Part shown: in pieces, positions 1 through 9,924 of the stretch | Position numbering within the stretch: the first letter of the stretch is position 1 | Layout: each line of letters starts with the position of its first letter | DNA from: Saussurea involucrata | Taxonomy: Eukaryota > Streptophyta > Magnoliopsida > Asterales > Asteraceae | Length of the DNA stretch: 64,000 nucleotides | Direction of reading: 5' to 3' | Assembly (NCBI GenBank): GCA_033807775.1 | Contig: CM066326.1 | Span: 89,132,873-89,196,872 of the forward strand | The notes under the pieces: model-generated | Told to the model about the DNA's origin: nothing | The model's database searches: none | Seen by the model: only the letters and a program-made list of their open reading frames with translations | Program-made: the position numbers and the translations under genes

Positions 1-1167
1 TTTTCTCGAGATAGCGGACGCCATAAGGAGCTTGGGCCTCACGATTTTGAAAGGCGTAACGGAACCCGATGGCGATAAAACGTGGATGTGCTTTGTTGTC
101 GAGGTATTATTCTGAAAACATAATATGGTTTTGCTTATTGTCGATAGGGTAAAATGCATCAAAATATTACAACGTTTTTCATTCATGTGTTTGTTAAAAA
201 TTGTGATTTTTGTCTCTGTGGTTTAGAAATTATGGTTTTCGTCCTTGTAAATTTGTAGTTTTTTGCTATTTTCGCCTTTATTATTTACAATTTATTGTTT
301 TTCCGGTCCTTTTAGTTTACAATTTTTTATTGCTTGAAGTCCATGAAAATAGCAATAAATTGCAAACTATAGGGGGTAAAAAACAAAAGTTTTAAACCAC
401 AGGGACAAAAATTGCAATTTTCAAACCCCAGGGACAAAAAATCTAAATTATTAGCAAATCACATTGACGAATACAGTAATTTACTTCTAAATTAATGTAA
501 AAGAGTTCCAAAACTTCTTATTTTTATCCATTTTGATCGGTAGCGTGCTCATCTTCTAACATTTGATGACGTGAATGTCAATTTTCCCGTCCATTTCATC
601 GTAAACCTTTTATAAATGGTATTCACACTATCAGGGCATTGTTTGGCAAAAAAAAACTAGCTTATAAGCTGCTTATTTTTTGGGTACATGTTTGGATGAC
701 CATAAGCTAGCTTTTAAAAAAGCTACTTGGAGTAGCTTATGAGTAGTTTTTTGTAAATATTCCAATTATGCTCTCATTAATATTAATTATTATTTATTAA
801 CTATTTTTTTAATATGTCCTTTTTGGTCATTTAAATGCTTATAAGCTACTTTTTGTCAAACGTGGTTTTTTCATCAGCTAGCTTATCAGCCACCAGCTAG
901 CTTATCAGCTAGTTTGCCAAACATAGCCCAGATGTTACAAGATTAACAAGTTATGAGTAAAATATATACAAAATATAAAATTTTGGGAACTTTGTTACAC
1001 TAAATAGGAAGTAAACAAAATTTTGTTGTATTTTGATGAATTTATATATATTGATATGCTTTTTAATCGATTGATAACATCTGTAGGGACTGAATAACAG
1101 AAACGTTCATCGTATGGATATACTTTGGTTACTTGTTCAGATATTACAATCGAAGACAAAAACTTAA
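1..1167 (+). CDS. bHLH transcription factor (EMB1444/bHLH155/LHW type), last two exons, 5' partial
   Basis: The 3' end of a real host gene. The open exon runs from the window edge to 103 (frame from base 2) and reads FLEIADAIRSLGLTILKGVT, followed by KTWMCFVVE. The donor is GAG|GTATTA. After a 983-bp intron (104-1086, acceptor TGTAG) the last exon, 1087-1167, reads in phase as NNRNVHRMDILWLLVQILQ and ends in TAA at 1165-1167. From family knowledge this matches the ACT-like C-terminal domain of plant EMB1444/bHLH155/LONESOME HIGHWAY proteins, which act in the nucleus as dimerising bHLH regulators; the domain follows the bHLH and mediates protein contacts. The bHLH itself lies outside the window. 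The match is from memory of the family and no alignment was run. The intron is swollen by two MITEs. I see nothing that looks broken in the visible exons. Confidence 0.8.
197..421. mobile_element. MITE in the last intron of the bHLH gene
   Basis: Imperfect terminal inverted repeats of about 28 bp: TTTTTGTCTCTGTGGTTT on the left is matched by the complement of AAACCACAGGGACAAAAA on the right, with three mismatches over the arm. The interior is AT rich and non-coding. A partial relative lies at about 8395-8470. I found no clear target-site duplication, so the superfamily is open. Confidence 0.5.
634..929. mobile_element. TIR MITE with AGCTAGCTTAT subterminal repeats, intronic
   Basis: Ends GGGCATTGTTTGGCAAA and its inverted partner TTTGCCAAACATAGCCC (two mismatches in 17). 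Several copies of AGCTAGCTTAT and CTTATAAGCT lie inside both ends, as is usual for short DNA transposons with subterminal repeats. It sits within the bHLH intron. I could not find a convincing 3- or 8-bp TSD, so I do not assign a superfamily. Confidence 0.65.
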
Positions 1168-1234
1168 AGCGTTATTTTACGTGTTTGGGTTTGCTAGTTA
1201 CAAGTTAACGGCGATTTTTGTGATTGTTATTGTT

Positions 1235-1595
1235 CACTGTTCTAAAAGGCTCACTGCGACAGCCGTCGTGGCTCAAGGTTTGTGTCTCATGCCACGTTAT
1301 GCCTGTGGCACGCCATGGCTTAATGTGCAGTCTTTTGTAGCGCGATATTTGATTTTTCTTTATGTTTTAATGTCTTATTTGCTAGTTTTTAATATAAAAG
1401 CCTAATTTAACTTGTTTATTATCACTAACTAATCGATTAATAGCACAAAATATATGGTTTTATATATAATGTTATATGTGATATAGAGATATGTCGCTAT
1501 AAGTCACGTCTTGACAAACGCAATGGCCTCGCCGTGGCTACTAAGACTTGAGGCTTAACCTAGCTGTCACGCCTCACGCCATTTAAAACCTTGTT
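1235..1595. repeat. Old GC-richer transposon remnant downstream of the bHLH gene
   Basis: Its two ends loosely invert one another: TAAAAGGCTCACTGCGACAG on the left, and CGCCTCACGCCATTTAAAAC on the right. The block is richer in GC than the surrounding sequence. The inverted match is weak. It may overlap the 3' UTR or downstream flank of the bHLH gene. The reading frame at 1133-1405 here has no recognisable domain and overlaps the final bHLH exon. Confidence 0.3.
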
Positions 1596-2008
1596 ATTGC
1601 TCTTCAAGTTTAGGTCTCTAATTATATATTTCTCTATAATTTATCTGAAATTTTAAAAATGAAGTACGTTTTTCTATTTTAAAGATTTAATATTAGTTAT
1701 AATATTAAATATTAAATATTTTAAAAATAAGTTGTACTTTTTATTTTCTATCTAATTTTACTAGCATGTTAAAGAGTGTTTTCTTGGAAAGTACCAAAAT
1801 ATATAATTCTTTTTTTCTTGTTTAATTTTAATCTATTCTCAAAATTGTTGAAATAATACTTTATTAAATATATTAATTTAACAATATAGTTAATGTTAGA
1901 ATTTTAAAAAAAAAATAAGAATTAAATATAAAGATTCCACAAAGATTAGAGATTTTTAAAAAAAATCTCTACCTATTTTAGCATAGTTAGTTATTGAAAA
2001 ATCTTTAA
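1596..2008. other. AT-rich spacer without recognisable features
   Basis: Very AT-rich sequence with many poly-A and poly-T runs. I see no open frame, RNA gene or clean repeat in it. Confidence 0.5.
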
Positions 2009-2338
2009 GGTGCGTTTGGTAGGCAGACAGAATAGGACGGAACAAGACAGATAAGAATAGGACAGAACAGTTGTTTAATGTTTGATAGACAGAACAGATA
2101 ACATTAGATAAAATACAATAAATAAAACTTATAGAATGAATAAAATATAAAATAAAATGTGTATTTAATATTTTAGAAGATAATTAAATTTTATTTTAAG
2201 GTTAAATTGATAAGACATAAGTCTGTTCCACCTTATTACATGGGTTAAGGGTGGAACAGACTTGTTCCACATTAAAATCTTGTCAAACATGTAAACAATG
2301 ATCCTTGTTCTGTATTGTCTACTATACCAAAGGCACCC
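2009..2338. mobile_element. Tourist-like (PIF/Harbinger) MITE
   Basis: Terminal inverted repeats GGTGCGTTTGGTA and GGGTGCCTTTGGTA (on the opposite strand). The similarity continues into GCAGACAGAATAGGAC. The flanks read TTAA on both sides, compatible with the TAA/TTA TSD of PIF/Harbinger elements. The same family occurs again at 60698-61006. Confidence 0.6.
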
Positions 2339-2562
2339 TTAAAGAGTTACAAAAAATGTAGTTATAAAAATCTCCAGCCAACAGATCAAACATTCATAAA
2401 CTTTTTGGCAAAAAGTTCATTTATGCTCTCTTTAATTTAATGAATGAACGACATGTTAATAATATTCATTCATATACATTAGTTTATATTTTTAATTTAT
2501 TATGACAGCTCATTAATTAAACTAAAATTTATAACATGTTAAACTTTTAATTGATTGAATAT

Positions 2563-2813
2563 AGAGTGAATTACATTGGCGGTCCCATCTAAATTTTGGA
2601 TTTGATCCTTAAATTACAATATCTACAATGGTGATCTTTAATTTTTTAATTTACTTTCACTCATGGTCCTCTTATGTTTTATTTACTTTCACCCATAGTT
2701 CTTTTAAGTTTAACATAAATAAAAAAACTTATGGGCCATCACTATAGATTGTGTACTTTAGAGACCAAATCCAAATTTTGGGTAAACTACAAGGACCACC
2801 GGTATAATTCTCT
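2563..2813. mobile_element. MITE with TIRs of about 80-90 bp
   Basis: The left arm, with AATTTTGGATTTGATCC and ATCTACAATGGTGATC, is matched in inverse by the right arm at about 2735-2813, containing GGTGGTCC and CAAAATTTGGATTTGG on the opposite strand. The hairpin covers most of the element, and the middle is only AT-rich spacer. No coding capacity. Confidence 0.55.
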
Positions 2814-2879
2814 CTCTCGAAAAATATAAAACTTATTCTTTAACAAAATTTATGTTGGGTAATAGATGCAAGAAGGGAT

Positions 2880-3425
2880 GAGATCGAAACTGGACCAGTA
2901 CCAAATCGGTTGGTACCAAAAATTTTGGGACTAAAGAGTGGTACCATAAACTAAACCGGTTCGGTTTCGGTTTCAAGACGGGAAAATCGGTACTAAGACC
3001 ACTTAGGACCGAAAATTTTAAAATATATCAAATGTGTATCAAAACTAATCGCAAACCAAATTATCTTCATAGTGTTTCAAATGTGTTTCTAAACCAATAC
3101 CAAACAATCAAAAGTTGAACAATACTCTATATTCTTTTACGTTTTTCCTTTTCAAATTTGTTCGTTTATCGTCTTTTCAATCTCCAAATACATAGCAAGA
3201 AACAAAGATAGTTTTGGAGAGGATATATTTTGATTAGGAAAAACTAAACTTTATTTAAAAGATGATATGCATAATTAAGGAATTTTAAAATATAGTCTTT
3301 TAAAATTTCGGTTCGGTTTCGGGTTTTTTAGGAAAATCCCGGTACTGAATACCGATTTTGAGAAATATTTGGAACCAAAAACCGGACCAAATACGTAGTA
3401 CCGGTTCGGGTTCGGTCCCGACTCA
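2880..3425. repeat. ACCGGTTCGGTTTCGG-rich low-complexity repeat
   Basis: Two blocks, about 2885-3010 and 3300-3425, rich in GGTTCGG, ACCGG and GGTACC words flank AT-rich sequence. They look like the degenerate ends of a DNA transposon or a decayed minisatellite. I could not define the termini. The minus-strand frame at 3275-3484 is an artefact of this composition. Confidence 0.35.
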
Positions 3426-3854
3426 GAAAAACAGTCATCGATGCTCCCTAGATGTAAGTGAAGATGATAGCATGATATCATCAATTTGCTTGGATGAGTT
3501 CTTCCGTTTTACATGATATCATCAATTTGCTCCACTATCAAATGCATCTTATGACATACCTTTAATATATAAATTGAATCCATTTAAGGTCACCATGTTA
3601 ACCATTCAAAACAACACTTTTAAGTAAATCTACGTAAATCAGTTGAATTTCCACATGTTAACCGATGTTAATGATTTTCATCACCATTTAGAATCAAAGT
3701 TGAAACAAACCTTCTAAAAACCATTTAGAATCAAAGTTTATGTTGGTTACAATTTGACATCTTATTCAAAATGTAAGAATTTTCTTAATTAATAACAACA
3801 AATCTACACAAAAATAAAATTCTTGTAGAAGATGAGTAATGGATATATCAAGAT

Positions 3855-3905
3855 TTAAAAAGCTCGATTTTGGAGCATCAGTTTTAAAAAGCTCGATTTT
3901 GGAGC
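3855..3905 (-). repeat. 29-bp-period tandem duplication of the U36a-like guide segment
   Basis: A 22-bp segment beginning TTAAAAAGCTCG occurs at 3855-3876 and again at 3884-3905. The second copy lies within the snoRNA. The other copy is immediately 3' of the D box stem and has no CTGA next to it, so it is probably inert. Confidence 0.6.
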
Positions 3906-3953
3906 CTCATGGTTTAGATCAGCCCAAAATACAGTTTTTTCATCATCTGCTCC
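3872..3953 (-). ncRNA. Box C/D snoRNA, U36a/snR47-like (18S rRNA 2'-O-methylation guide)
   Basis: Read on the minus strand: a 6-bp terminal stem (GGAGCA 5', TGCTCC 3', perfect), C box ATGATGA (3940-3946), an internal CTGA suitable as D' box, and D box CTGA (3878-3881). The sequence next to the D box is complementary over 12 nt (3884-3895, plus strand TTAAAAAGCTCG) to the highly conserved 18S rRNA stretch containing GTTAAAAAGCTCG. By the fifth-nucleotide rule the target is the first A of the A run. From established knowledge that adenosine is the site guided by yeast snR47 and U36-family snoRNAs. It acts in the nucleolus with fibrillarin. The 18S sequence is recalled, not searched. The guide and 3' stem segment is repeated just downstream (3855-3876) without a D box. 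Confidence 0.7.
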
Positions 3954-4217
3954 ATTCTCCATAAAATCAAAACAATAAGATGTAATAATTATTAAAGATT
4001 AAAAAATCAGTAATCTAACTGTACACGTATTCAAATCTTCATTGAATATGTAGCTGTAAATACTTGAAATCAAAAGATATTTCACATCTGAATCAATAAG
4101 AAGCCATAAAACAGCATAAAAATCGACGAACACTGACTCCACAAAAACTGAGTTCAATCAAAATGTAAGAAATACTGAAATGATATCAAAAACAATAAAT
4201 AAGATTAGATTTGAAAA

Positions 4218-4305
4218 GAGAATGATCAGATAGACTAATACGAATTTCGCCATCATTCTGGCCAATCAAACCAATAGGGAATCTATTCATCATCACTTCA
4301 TTCTC
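4218..4305 (-). ncRNA. Box C/D snoRNA (third in the cluster)
   Basis: On the minus strand: perfect 8-bp terminal stem GAGAATGA...TCATTCTC (4298-4305 with 4218-4225), C box GTGATGA (4290-4296), a C'-like ATGATGG, and D box CTGA (4226-4229). It is a close paralogue of the snoRNA at 4615-4701 and shares CCCTATTGGTTTGATTGG near the D' position. The sequence beside the D box (complement TAGACTAATACG) resembles the 18S target of the first snoRNA (TAGAGCTAATACG) with one base missing, so its target is uncertain. Confidence 0.7.
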
Positions 4306-4614
4306 CACTTTAATCCACAAACAACCATTCACATCTCAAAAGCTTAAAAAACTCAATTTCATCACAGTATTGAACCTTAAACCCAAAAGCCTAAACAAAC
4401 AAAATCACCTCAGCAACTTTAAACTTGTAGTTGTAAACGTTTCTATACTATTTGCGAATGAAATTTCATATTTAGAGCCAAAAACAGCCATTAAACGGCA
4501 TTAGAATCGATGAACACAAACTCAACCAATATTTTTGAGCTCAATCATCTTCAATCAAAATGTACGAACTACTAAAATGATGCCAGAAACACAAAACAAA
4601 TTCAGATTTGAAAG

Positions 4615-4701
4615 GAGAATGATCAGAAAGACTAATACAAAATCGCCATCATTCTGGCCAATCAAACCAATAGGGAATCTATTGATCATCACTTCATTCT
4701 C
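4615..4701 (-). ncRNA. Box C/D snoRNA (second in the cluster)
   Basis: On the minus strand: perfect 8-bp terminal stem GAGAATGA/TCATTCTC (4694-4701 with 4615-4622), C box GTGATGA (4686-4692), C'-like ATGATGG, D box CTGA (4623-4626). The 10 nt beside the D box are complementary to AAAGACTAAT, which I recall from a conserved 25S/28S rRNA stretch (GAAAGACTAATCGAACC). That would make it a large-subunit guide. Ten nt is at the low end for a guide, so this assignment is tentative. Paralogous to 4218-4305. Confidence 0.7.
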
Positions 4702-4734
4702 AACTTCAATCAACAAACAGTATTAAAATCGAGA

Positions 4735-4809
4735 GAGATCAGATAGAGCTAATACATTGTTGCCATCATATCGACAGTCAAACAAAAAATTCATCATCAT
4801 TTCAATCTC
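4735..4809 (-). ncRNA. Box C/D snoRNA, U44-like (18S rRNA guide), first in the cluster
   Basis: On the minus strand: terminal stem GAGAT/ATCTC (4805-4809 with 4735-4739), C box ATGATGA (4794-4800), C'-like ATGATGG, D box CTGA (4739-4742). The 12 nt next to the D box (plus strand TAGAGCTAATAC, 4744-4755) match the conserved 18S rRNA sequence TCTAGAGCTAATAC as I recall it. The fifth-nucleotide rule points to the A of CTAGAGC, which human U44 methylates (18S A166). It is nearest the promoter, about 130 nt downstream of the expected start. Confidence 0.7.
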
Positions 4810-4944
4810 AAAAAGTTTCAAAAAACAAAAACATTATCGTTGAAAGCATTACCGTCGTTCAATGATTCATGGCAATCGACGAAGAAACTAAAAATACGAC
4901 GTGTTCTCAGAACATGCGGCGATGAGTCGAAGAGACTGTTGATG

Positions 4945-4977
4945 TATAAAACCCTAAAAGACGAGTTGCTTATATAG
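4945..4977 (-). promoter_or_regulatory. TATA box and telo-box promoter of the snoRNA cluster
   Basis: On the minus strand TATATAAG (4976-4969) is followed 10 bp later by TTTTAGGGTTT (4959-4949), the telo-box typical of plant ribosomal-protein and snoRNA genes. Transcription would start at about 4945 and run through all four snoRNAs. I see no site II (TGGGCC) element nearby. Confidence 0.65.
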
Positions 4978-5110
4978 ACCCGAGATCCAGATATGAGTTT
5001 GGTATATTGTACAACTGGTACGCAAGTATATCCTAATTACAAGTTCAGTCCCTTGTGATTCAGGTAAATAACAACTTTGGGTTTGTAAGAAAAAACAAGG
5101 GAAATTAATT

Positions 5111-6413
5111 AAAATACCCAAAGTTTGACTTTTTTATTTACCAAAATACACATTTTCTCTTTGATTTTACTAAAATACACATTTTTTCCTCGAAGGGGTC
5201 CGTGATTGCGGACAGGGACCAATTTTGAAAATATTCATCCCGTGATCGCAAAGGAGTCCCGCAATGGTTCTAATTTTGGTGACTTTTCAATTGAAATTTA
5301 CACTTTCAACCCCTATACTTATTTACTTACTTACTTTATACCTTTTACTTTCATAATTTTAATTTTACATTTAACACATATAATCGTTTATTAACTAAAA
5401 TACGTTAAAAATACGTTTTAATTTTAACAAGTTGCACCATTATAATCGTCTCTTCGATACGTTCGAAATGAGCCCAATATTAAATATTTTTTGATTTATA
5501 TATTTTAATATATATCATATACACTACATAAAAATATTTTTTATATTTAAAATTCATATTCTTATAGTTAATTATTTAATTTATGGTACTCTTATAGTTA
5601 AAATACTTTTTATTTATTTTATTATCGATTGTCCAAGTGTAAGTATTAAAAATTGGCGGAGACTTTGAAAGGACAGACATCGATCTTTTTATGCATACTC
5701 TGTAACTGCAAATTATCGATGGTCCAAGTGTAAGTATTAAATGAGTCCATTGATATCAACTTGTCAAAACCCCATTTCATATTCTTCTCGTGAAACCTTG
5801 TCCTATTGTCATTCACGATATCTATAAACACATACAAATAATAATAATTTAAAACGATTAAATGAATTAGTTAATATATGATTATTATGTTAACGCGATA
5901 TTGGGCTCATAAATTAAATATTTTTATGTGGTATATATATGATTAAATAATTAACTATAAGGGTATGAATTGTAAATATTAAAAATATTTTTATGTAGTA
6001 TATATGATATATATTAAAATATATAAATCAAAAAATATTCAATATTGGGCTCATTTCGAATGTATCGAAGAGACGATTATAATGGTGTAACTTGTTAAAA
6101 TTAAAACGTATTTTTTAATGTATTTTAGTTAATAAACGATTATATGTGTTAAATGTAAAATTAAAATTATGAAAGTAAAAGGTATAAAGTAAAGTAAGTA
6201 AATAAGTATAGGGGTTGAAAGTGTAAATATCAAATCAAAATTCACCAAAATTGATTCCATCGCGGGACTCCTTCGCGATCGCGGGATGAATATTTTTAAA
6301 ATTGGTCCCTGTCCGCGATCGCGGACCCCCTTCGTGGAAAAAATTGGTATTTTGGTAAAAATCAGAGAGAAAATGAATATTTTGGTAAGTTAAAGTCAAA
6401 CTTTGGGTATTTT
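5111..6413. mobile_element. Long-TIR (MULE-like) element with captured gene fragment
   Basis: Arms of about 485 bp (5111-5595 and 5925-6413) are inverted copies: AAAATACCCAAAGTTTGACT at the left end is matched by GTCAAACTTTGGGTATTTT at the right. Both arms carry the GCGATCGCGG-type words and the motif TTATAATCGTCTCTTCGATA in some form. Long TIRs are typical of Mutator-like elements, but no 9-bp TSD is evident. The 330-bp centre holds a fragment resembling a MATH-domain gene on the minus strand, so Pack-MULE is the best label. A short 5'-flank segment (GTCCAAGTGTAAGTATTAAA) is duplicated at 5630 and 5722. Confidence 0.65.
5646..5837 (-). pseudogene. MATH-domain gene fragment inside the long-TIR element
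   Basis: A 63-codon minus-strand frame in the non-repeat core. It contains RTRFHEKNMKWGFDKLISM, which resembles the C-terminal half of a plant MATH (TRAF-homology) domain (..F....WGF..F....), and then YTWTIDNLQ..HKKIDV, which resembles the start of a second MATH domain (F.WTIENFS.L..KK). Tandem MATH domains are common in plants. The similarity is by eye to the family consensus. It has no promoter of its own and no full domain, so it is a captured fragment rather than a functioning gene. Confidence 0.5.
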
Positions 6414-6851
6414 AAGGTAAGCATTTGAAACTTTATAATGAAATAGTCAATTAAATTGATTTGTTGATGCTCTTAAATAGATTAGAGCTAGCTACTATTT
6501 CAGTCATTATGGTTTAGATGTGTGCATTGAGCAGGTCGAGCGGGTTCGGTGACAAATAAAAAACCTAATCAGATTTTAGATAGCGAAGCCAGTCTCCGAA
6601 TTTTGGATTTTGGATTGTGGATTGCTTCGTGTTCGGGTTGGTCATGTTTCGTGTTGGGATAAGTCAGGTTCGAGTATAGTTATATACAAAAAATATATGT
6701 TCAGTCGATTTTGTAGATGGATTAAATTGTTTGGAATGATGGGTGAAATTGGTATTACGTTTATAAACTAGAAAAATCGTATGGTCGACTAGGATTCGGG
6801 TTTTCAAAAGATGATTAGATAACTGTCTCTTCGACTCATTGCATGGTCGAC
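6414..6851. other. Spacer with GGGTTCGG-rich patch
   Basis: Non-coding spacer. A patch at about 6530-6670 is rich in GGGTTCGG/TTCGGGTT words, like other low-complexity transposon remnants here. The minus-strand frame at 6664-6930 crosses into the next element and has no domain. Confidence 0.4.
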
Positions 6852-8158
6852 TAGCCTCTTTATCCAAACCAACTACAAAAATAATCCACTTTTTAAAAAA
6901 AATCAAAAATAACCCACCTCTTCTCCTCAAGCATTGCTCGAGGAGAAATGGCCCACGATTTGACTGATTTCTTAATTAATTAAAGAATAAAAAATAAATT
7001 TTGACTGATGTGACACAATATGTTTGAATTGATGTAAGATTCCTCGATTTGACATAAGATTCATTGATTTGATATAAGATTTCATGACTTGACTGATTTG
7101 ACAACACACTTACCAAATAAAAACAAAAACCACACATCGATACCCACCCAGTTCTCCCCCGCCGGCGCTACTCTCCTCCGGCGAAGCGAACCCGGCGTTG
7201 ACCATTTTTTTTAATTTTTAATTAGTTTTTATTTTGAAATTCATTTTTTAAATAATTTTTATTTAATTATTTAATTTTAAAAATACATTAATTTCTAATA
7301 AAATTTTAATAAAATTTCAAATTTAATTTAATTTCTAAATTAATCAATTTTTAAATAGATTTTTAAGACCTTTTAAAAGACTTTTTATGTTATATTTTAA
7401 AAATTAATAACTAAGGTTTTAAATAAAAATTTTCAATAATTAAAAAAATTATTTTAATTAAATACGTTTTTTAAAAATATTTTTTAATTAATTTTTGTAA
7501 AGAAATTCTAATTAATGTTTAAAAATACATTAATTTTGAATTAATTTTAAATATATTTTTTTCCAAAATTTATCAAATTTTTAATTATTTTTTTTATTAA
7601 AAAATTAATAAATACGATTTTAAATATAAAAAAATTCAGTAATTTTCAATTCCATTTTTTATTAATTTATAACTATTTTTCAATTAAATAAAGGTTCAAT
7701 TAAATACGTTTTTTAAAAATATTTTTTAATTAATTTTTGTAATGAAATATTTTTATTACCATATAAAGAAATATTTTCAATAATTTAAAAAAAATGGTCA
7801 ACGCCGGTCAAAGCCGGGTTCGCGCCGCCGGAGGAGAGTAGTGTCGGCCGGGGAGAACTGGGGTGGGTATCGAGGTGTGGTTTTTGTTTTTATTTGGTAA
7901 GTGTGTTGTCAAATCAGTCAAGTCATGGAATCTTATATCAAATCAATGAATCTTATGTCAAATCGATGAATCTTACATCAATTCAAGCATATTGTGTCAC
8001 ATCAGTCAAAATTTATTTTTTTATCCTTTAATTAATTAAGAAATCAGTCAAATCGTGGGTAATTTCTCCTCAATCAATGCTTGAGGAGAAAATGTGGGTT
8101 ATTTTTAAATTTTTTTAAAAGTGAGTTATTTTTGTAGTTGGTTTGGATAAAGAGGCTA
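6852..8158. mobile_element. Second long-TIR fold-back element
   Basis: Starts TAGCCTCTTTATCCAAACCA and ends with its inverse. Arms of about 360 bp (6852-7215 and 7795-8158) stay recognisable throughout, including TTGACTGATTTCTTAATTAA and a GC-rich inner boundary with GCCGGCG and CTCCTCCGGCG. The 580-bp centre is almost pure A/T with no reading frame. No TSD was found. It resembles a non-autonomous MULE or large fold-back MITE. Confidence 0.65.
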
Positions 8159-9765
8159 AAAAAATTAAGGACCCATATTTATATAGTATAAACGGCATAC
8201 TTTAAAAATATTGTATATACACATTTATTCGCGTGGCTAAAAATCAAACCCAACCTAAACCCAAATATTCCCCCAAAAGTCGGGTTTTGGATTTTTTGAA
8301 TTTTCGAAATTTGGGCATTTTAAGTTTTGGACATAAACCTTGTTTTTGGTTCGGGTTCAGGTTTTCAATACATCGGGTTTTTGCACGCCCCTTTTGTGGT
8401 TTGCTAAAAATTATAACTTTTGTTTCTATTCTTTCAAAATTATGGTTTTCATCCGTGTGATTTACAATTCATTGATGTTTTTCGTCCTCTAGCTAAACTA
8501 TTTTAGTGATTTATTGTTGATTATACAGGTTATTGTTTTTAGTAAACAATAATCAAATTATCGCTATCCTTCTTATGGTTTTCTCAATAATACATACCAT
8601 CACAACGGTCAGTGGAATGTTGATTTTCTGTTACTTCAGTTCCAAAAAGTTATTTTTATAGGGTTTCGTTGGATTGTTAATCGATTTGAATTGATTATTT
8701 TATAAAGGTTACATGCATGGTAATCGATATGTCTTTTCTTTATTATTTATGAGACGTTTGGTGGGATATTAAAGGGTAAAGAATGAGAATGATGATGAAC
8801 AATGTTGTTTGGTTTGATATAATATAAGAGCTCATTATCCCAAACCCATTAATTTCCTGGACAACTTAGAGGGAATGAAACCTTTTATTCTTATTCTCAT
8901 TCTCATACATTTCCCATTTATATATCATGTTCGCATTTCTTAAAATGACCTAAACACTTCCCTGCGTGGTATGGCTTGTTGAGTTGTACGGTACACCAAC
9001 AACAAAAATAACATATATGGATTACGTGAAGTGTGGACAAAATCATGTGTTTAAACATGGGTAAATACTTTATGTCATTCACGTTGTTTATTAAAGACAC
9101 GTATTGGGTTATAACTGATCATTGCCAAGACAAAATTCTAAGTAAGGGGGCAGACTTATACATATCCGAGCGGGCTCCTGTGCACCAGTTAAACTTATTT
9201 TTGCAAGTATGATCTTTTTTTAAGTATGAAAAGTGCACCCGCTAAACTTTAAGGTATGGGTGTTCGTGGTGTGGTTTGGGGCGAAATCGCAGTGCATATG
9301 CAATTTAAGCATTCTCCCAAACTGCACTGCAAAGTGCATTGCGGTGTGATGCGGTTAATGCAGTTTATCCCTATCGCACTTTATTCTTACAATCCAAAAT
9401 TTATAAGCTTAATAATACATTAAAATGTCAACGTTAAAGTGACCGTCGTACAGAGAAAATAAAGAGTTCCGGTACATCTAATTCACAAATGCATACTGCA
9501 TAATTAAAAATAGTTCAAGAAGTAAAAAAAATATAAACTTCAAAGTTGATTAGAAGTGTAAGTTGTGAAATGTCCAAATTTTTCTTTTATCTTGATATGT
9601 TGGGTCAAGATGATTGAAGATGACCTCCTGATCTCCGTTGTGAATTCATTAGAATGCATCATCTGTACTTAGATAAATTTTGGTTATTTGTAATAGCTTA
9701 GTCATACCTAAAATGCTCGACAAAATCGAAGACTAACCGATATCAACAAGAAGTTAGTCTACTGA
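8159..9765. other. Intergenic spacer with degraded MITE pieces
   Basis: No gene seen. Pieces include CGGGTTTTGG-rich sequence at 8270-8390, a relative of the 197-421 MITE at 8395-8470, a possible MITE at 8755-8925 (GAATGAGAATGA at one end, TTCTCATTCTCATAC near the other), and a hAT-end-like patch at 9257-9375 (GGGTGTTCGTGGTGTGGTTT followed by several GCAGTGCAT/GCGGT words). Another GCGGTTT-rich patch lies at 61130-61270. Confidence 0.4.
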
Positions 9766-9924
9766 TGTAACACCTGGAATTTAGTTAATAAACAAATTGT
9801 GAGCTTAACCTTCGAGAGGTTTTGATGAATGATTAAGGTTGGGAAAGTACCTCACGAAAGGAGCTCAGCGGATCAGGAACATTTAGGAATAATCGGACAA
9901 AATTGAGCTTCGGTACATTTGGGG

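Larger units (their letters stand above)
4065..4720 (-). repeat. Direct segmental duplication within the snoRNA locus
   Basis: The segment at about 4085-4325 is repeated, diverged, at about 4485-4720 (offset near 397 bp). Shared words include CATCATTCTGGCCAATCAAA and CCAATAGGGAATCTATT. The duplication carries one snoRNA each, which explains the paralogous pair at 4218-4305 and 4615-4701. Confidence 0.75.

Noticed and set aside
3275..3484. 69-codon minus-strand frame
   Set aside because: Comes from ACCGGTTCGG low-complexity repeat.
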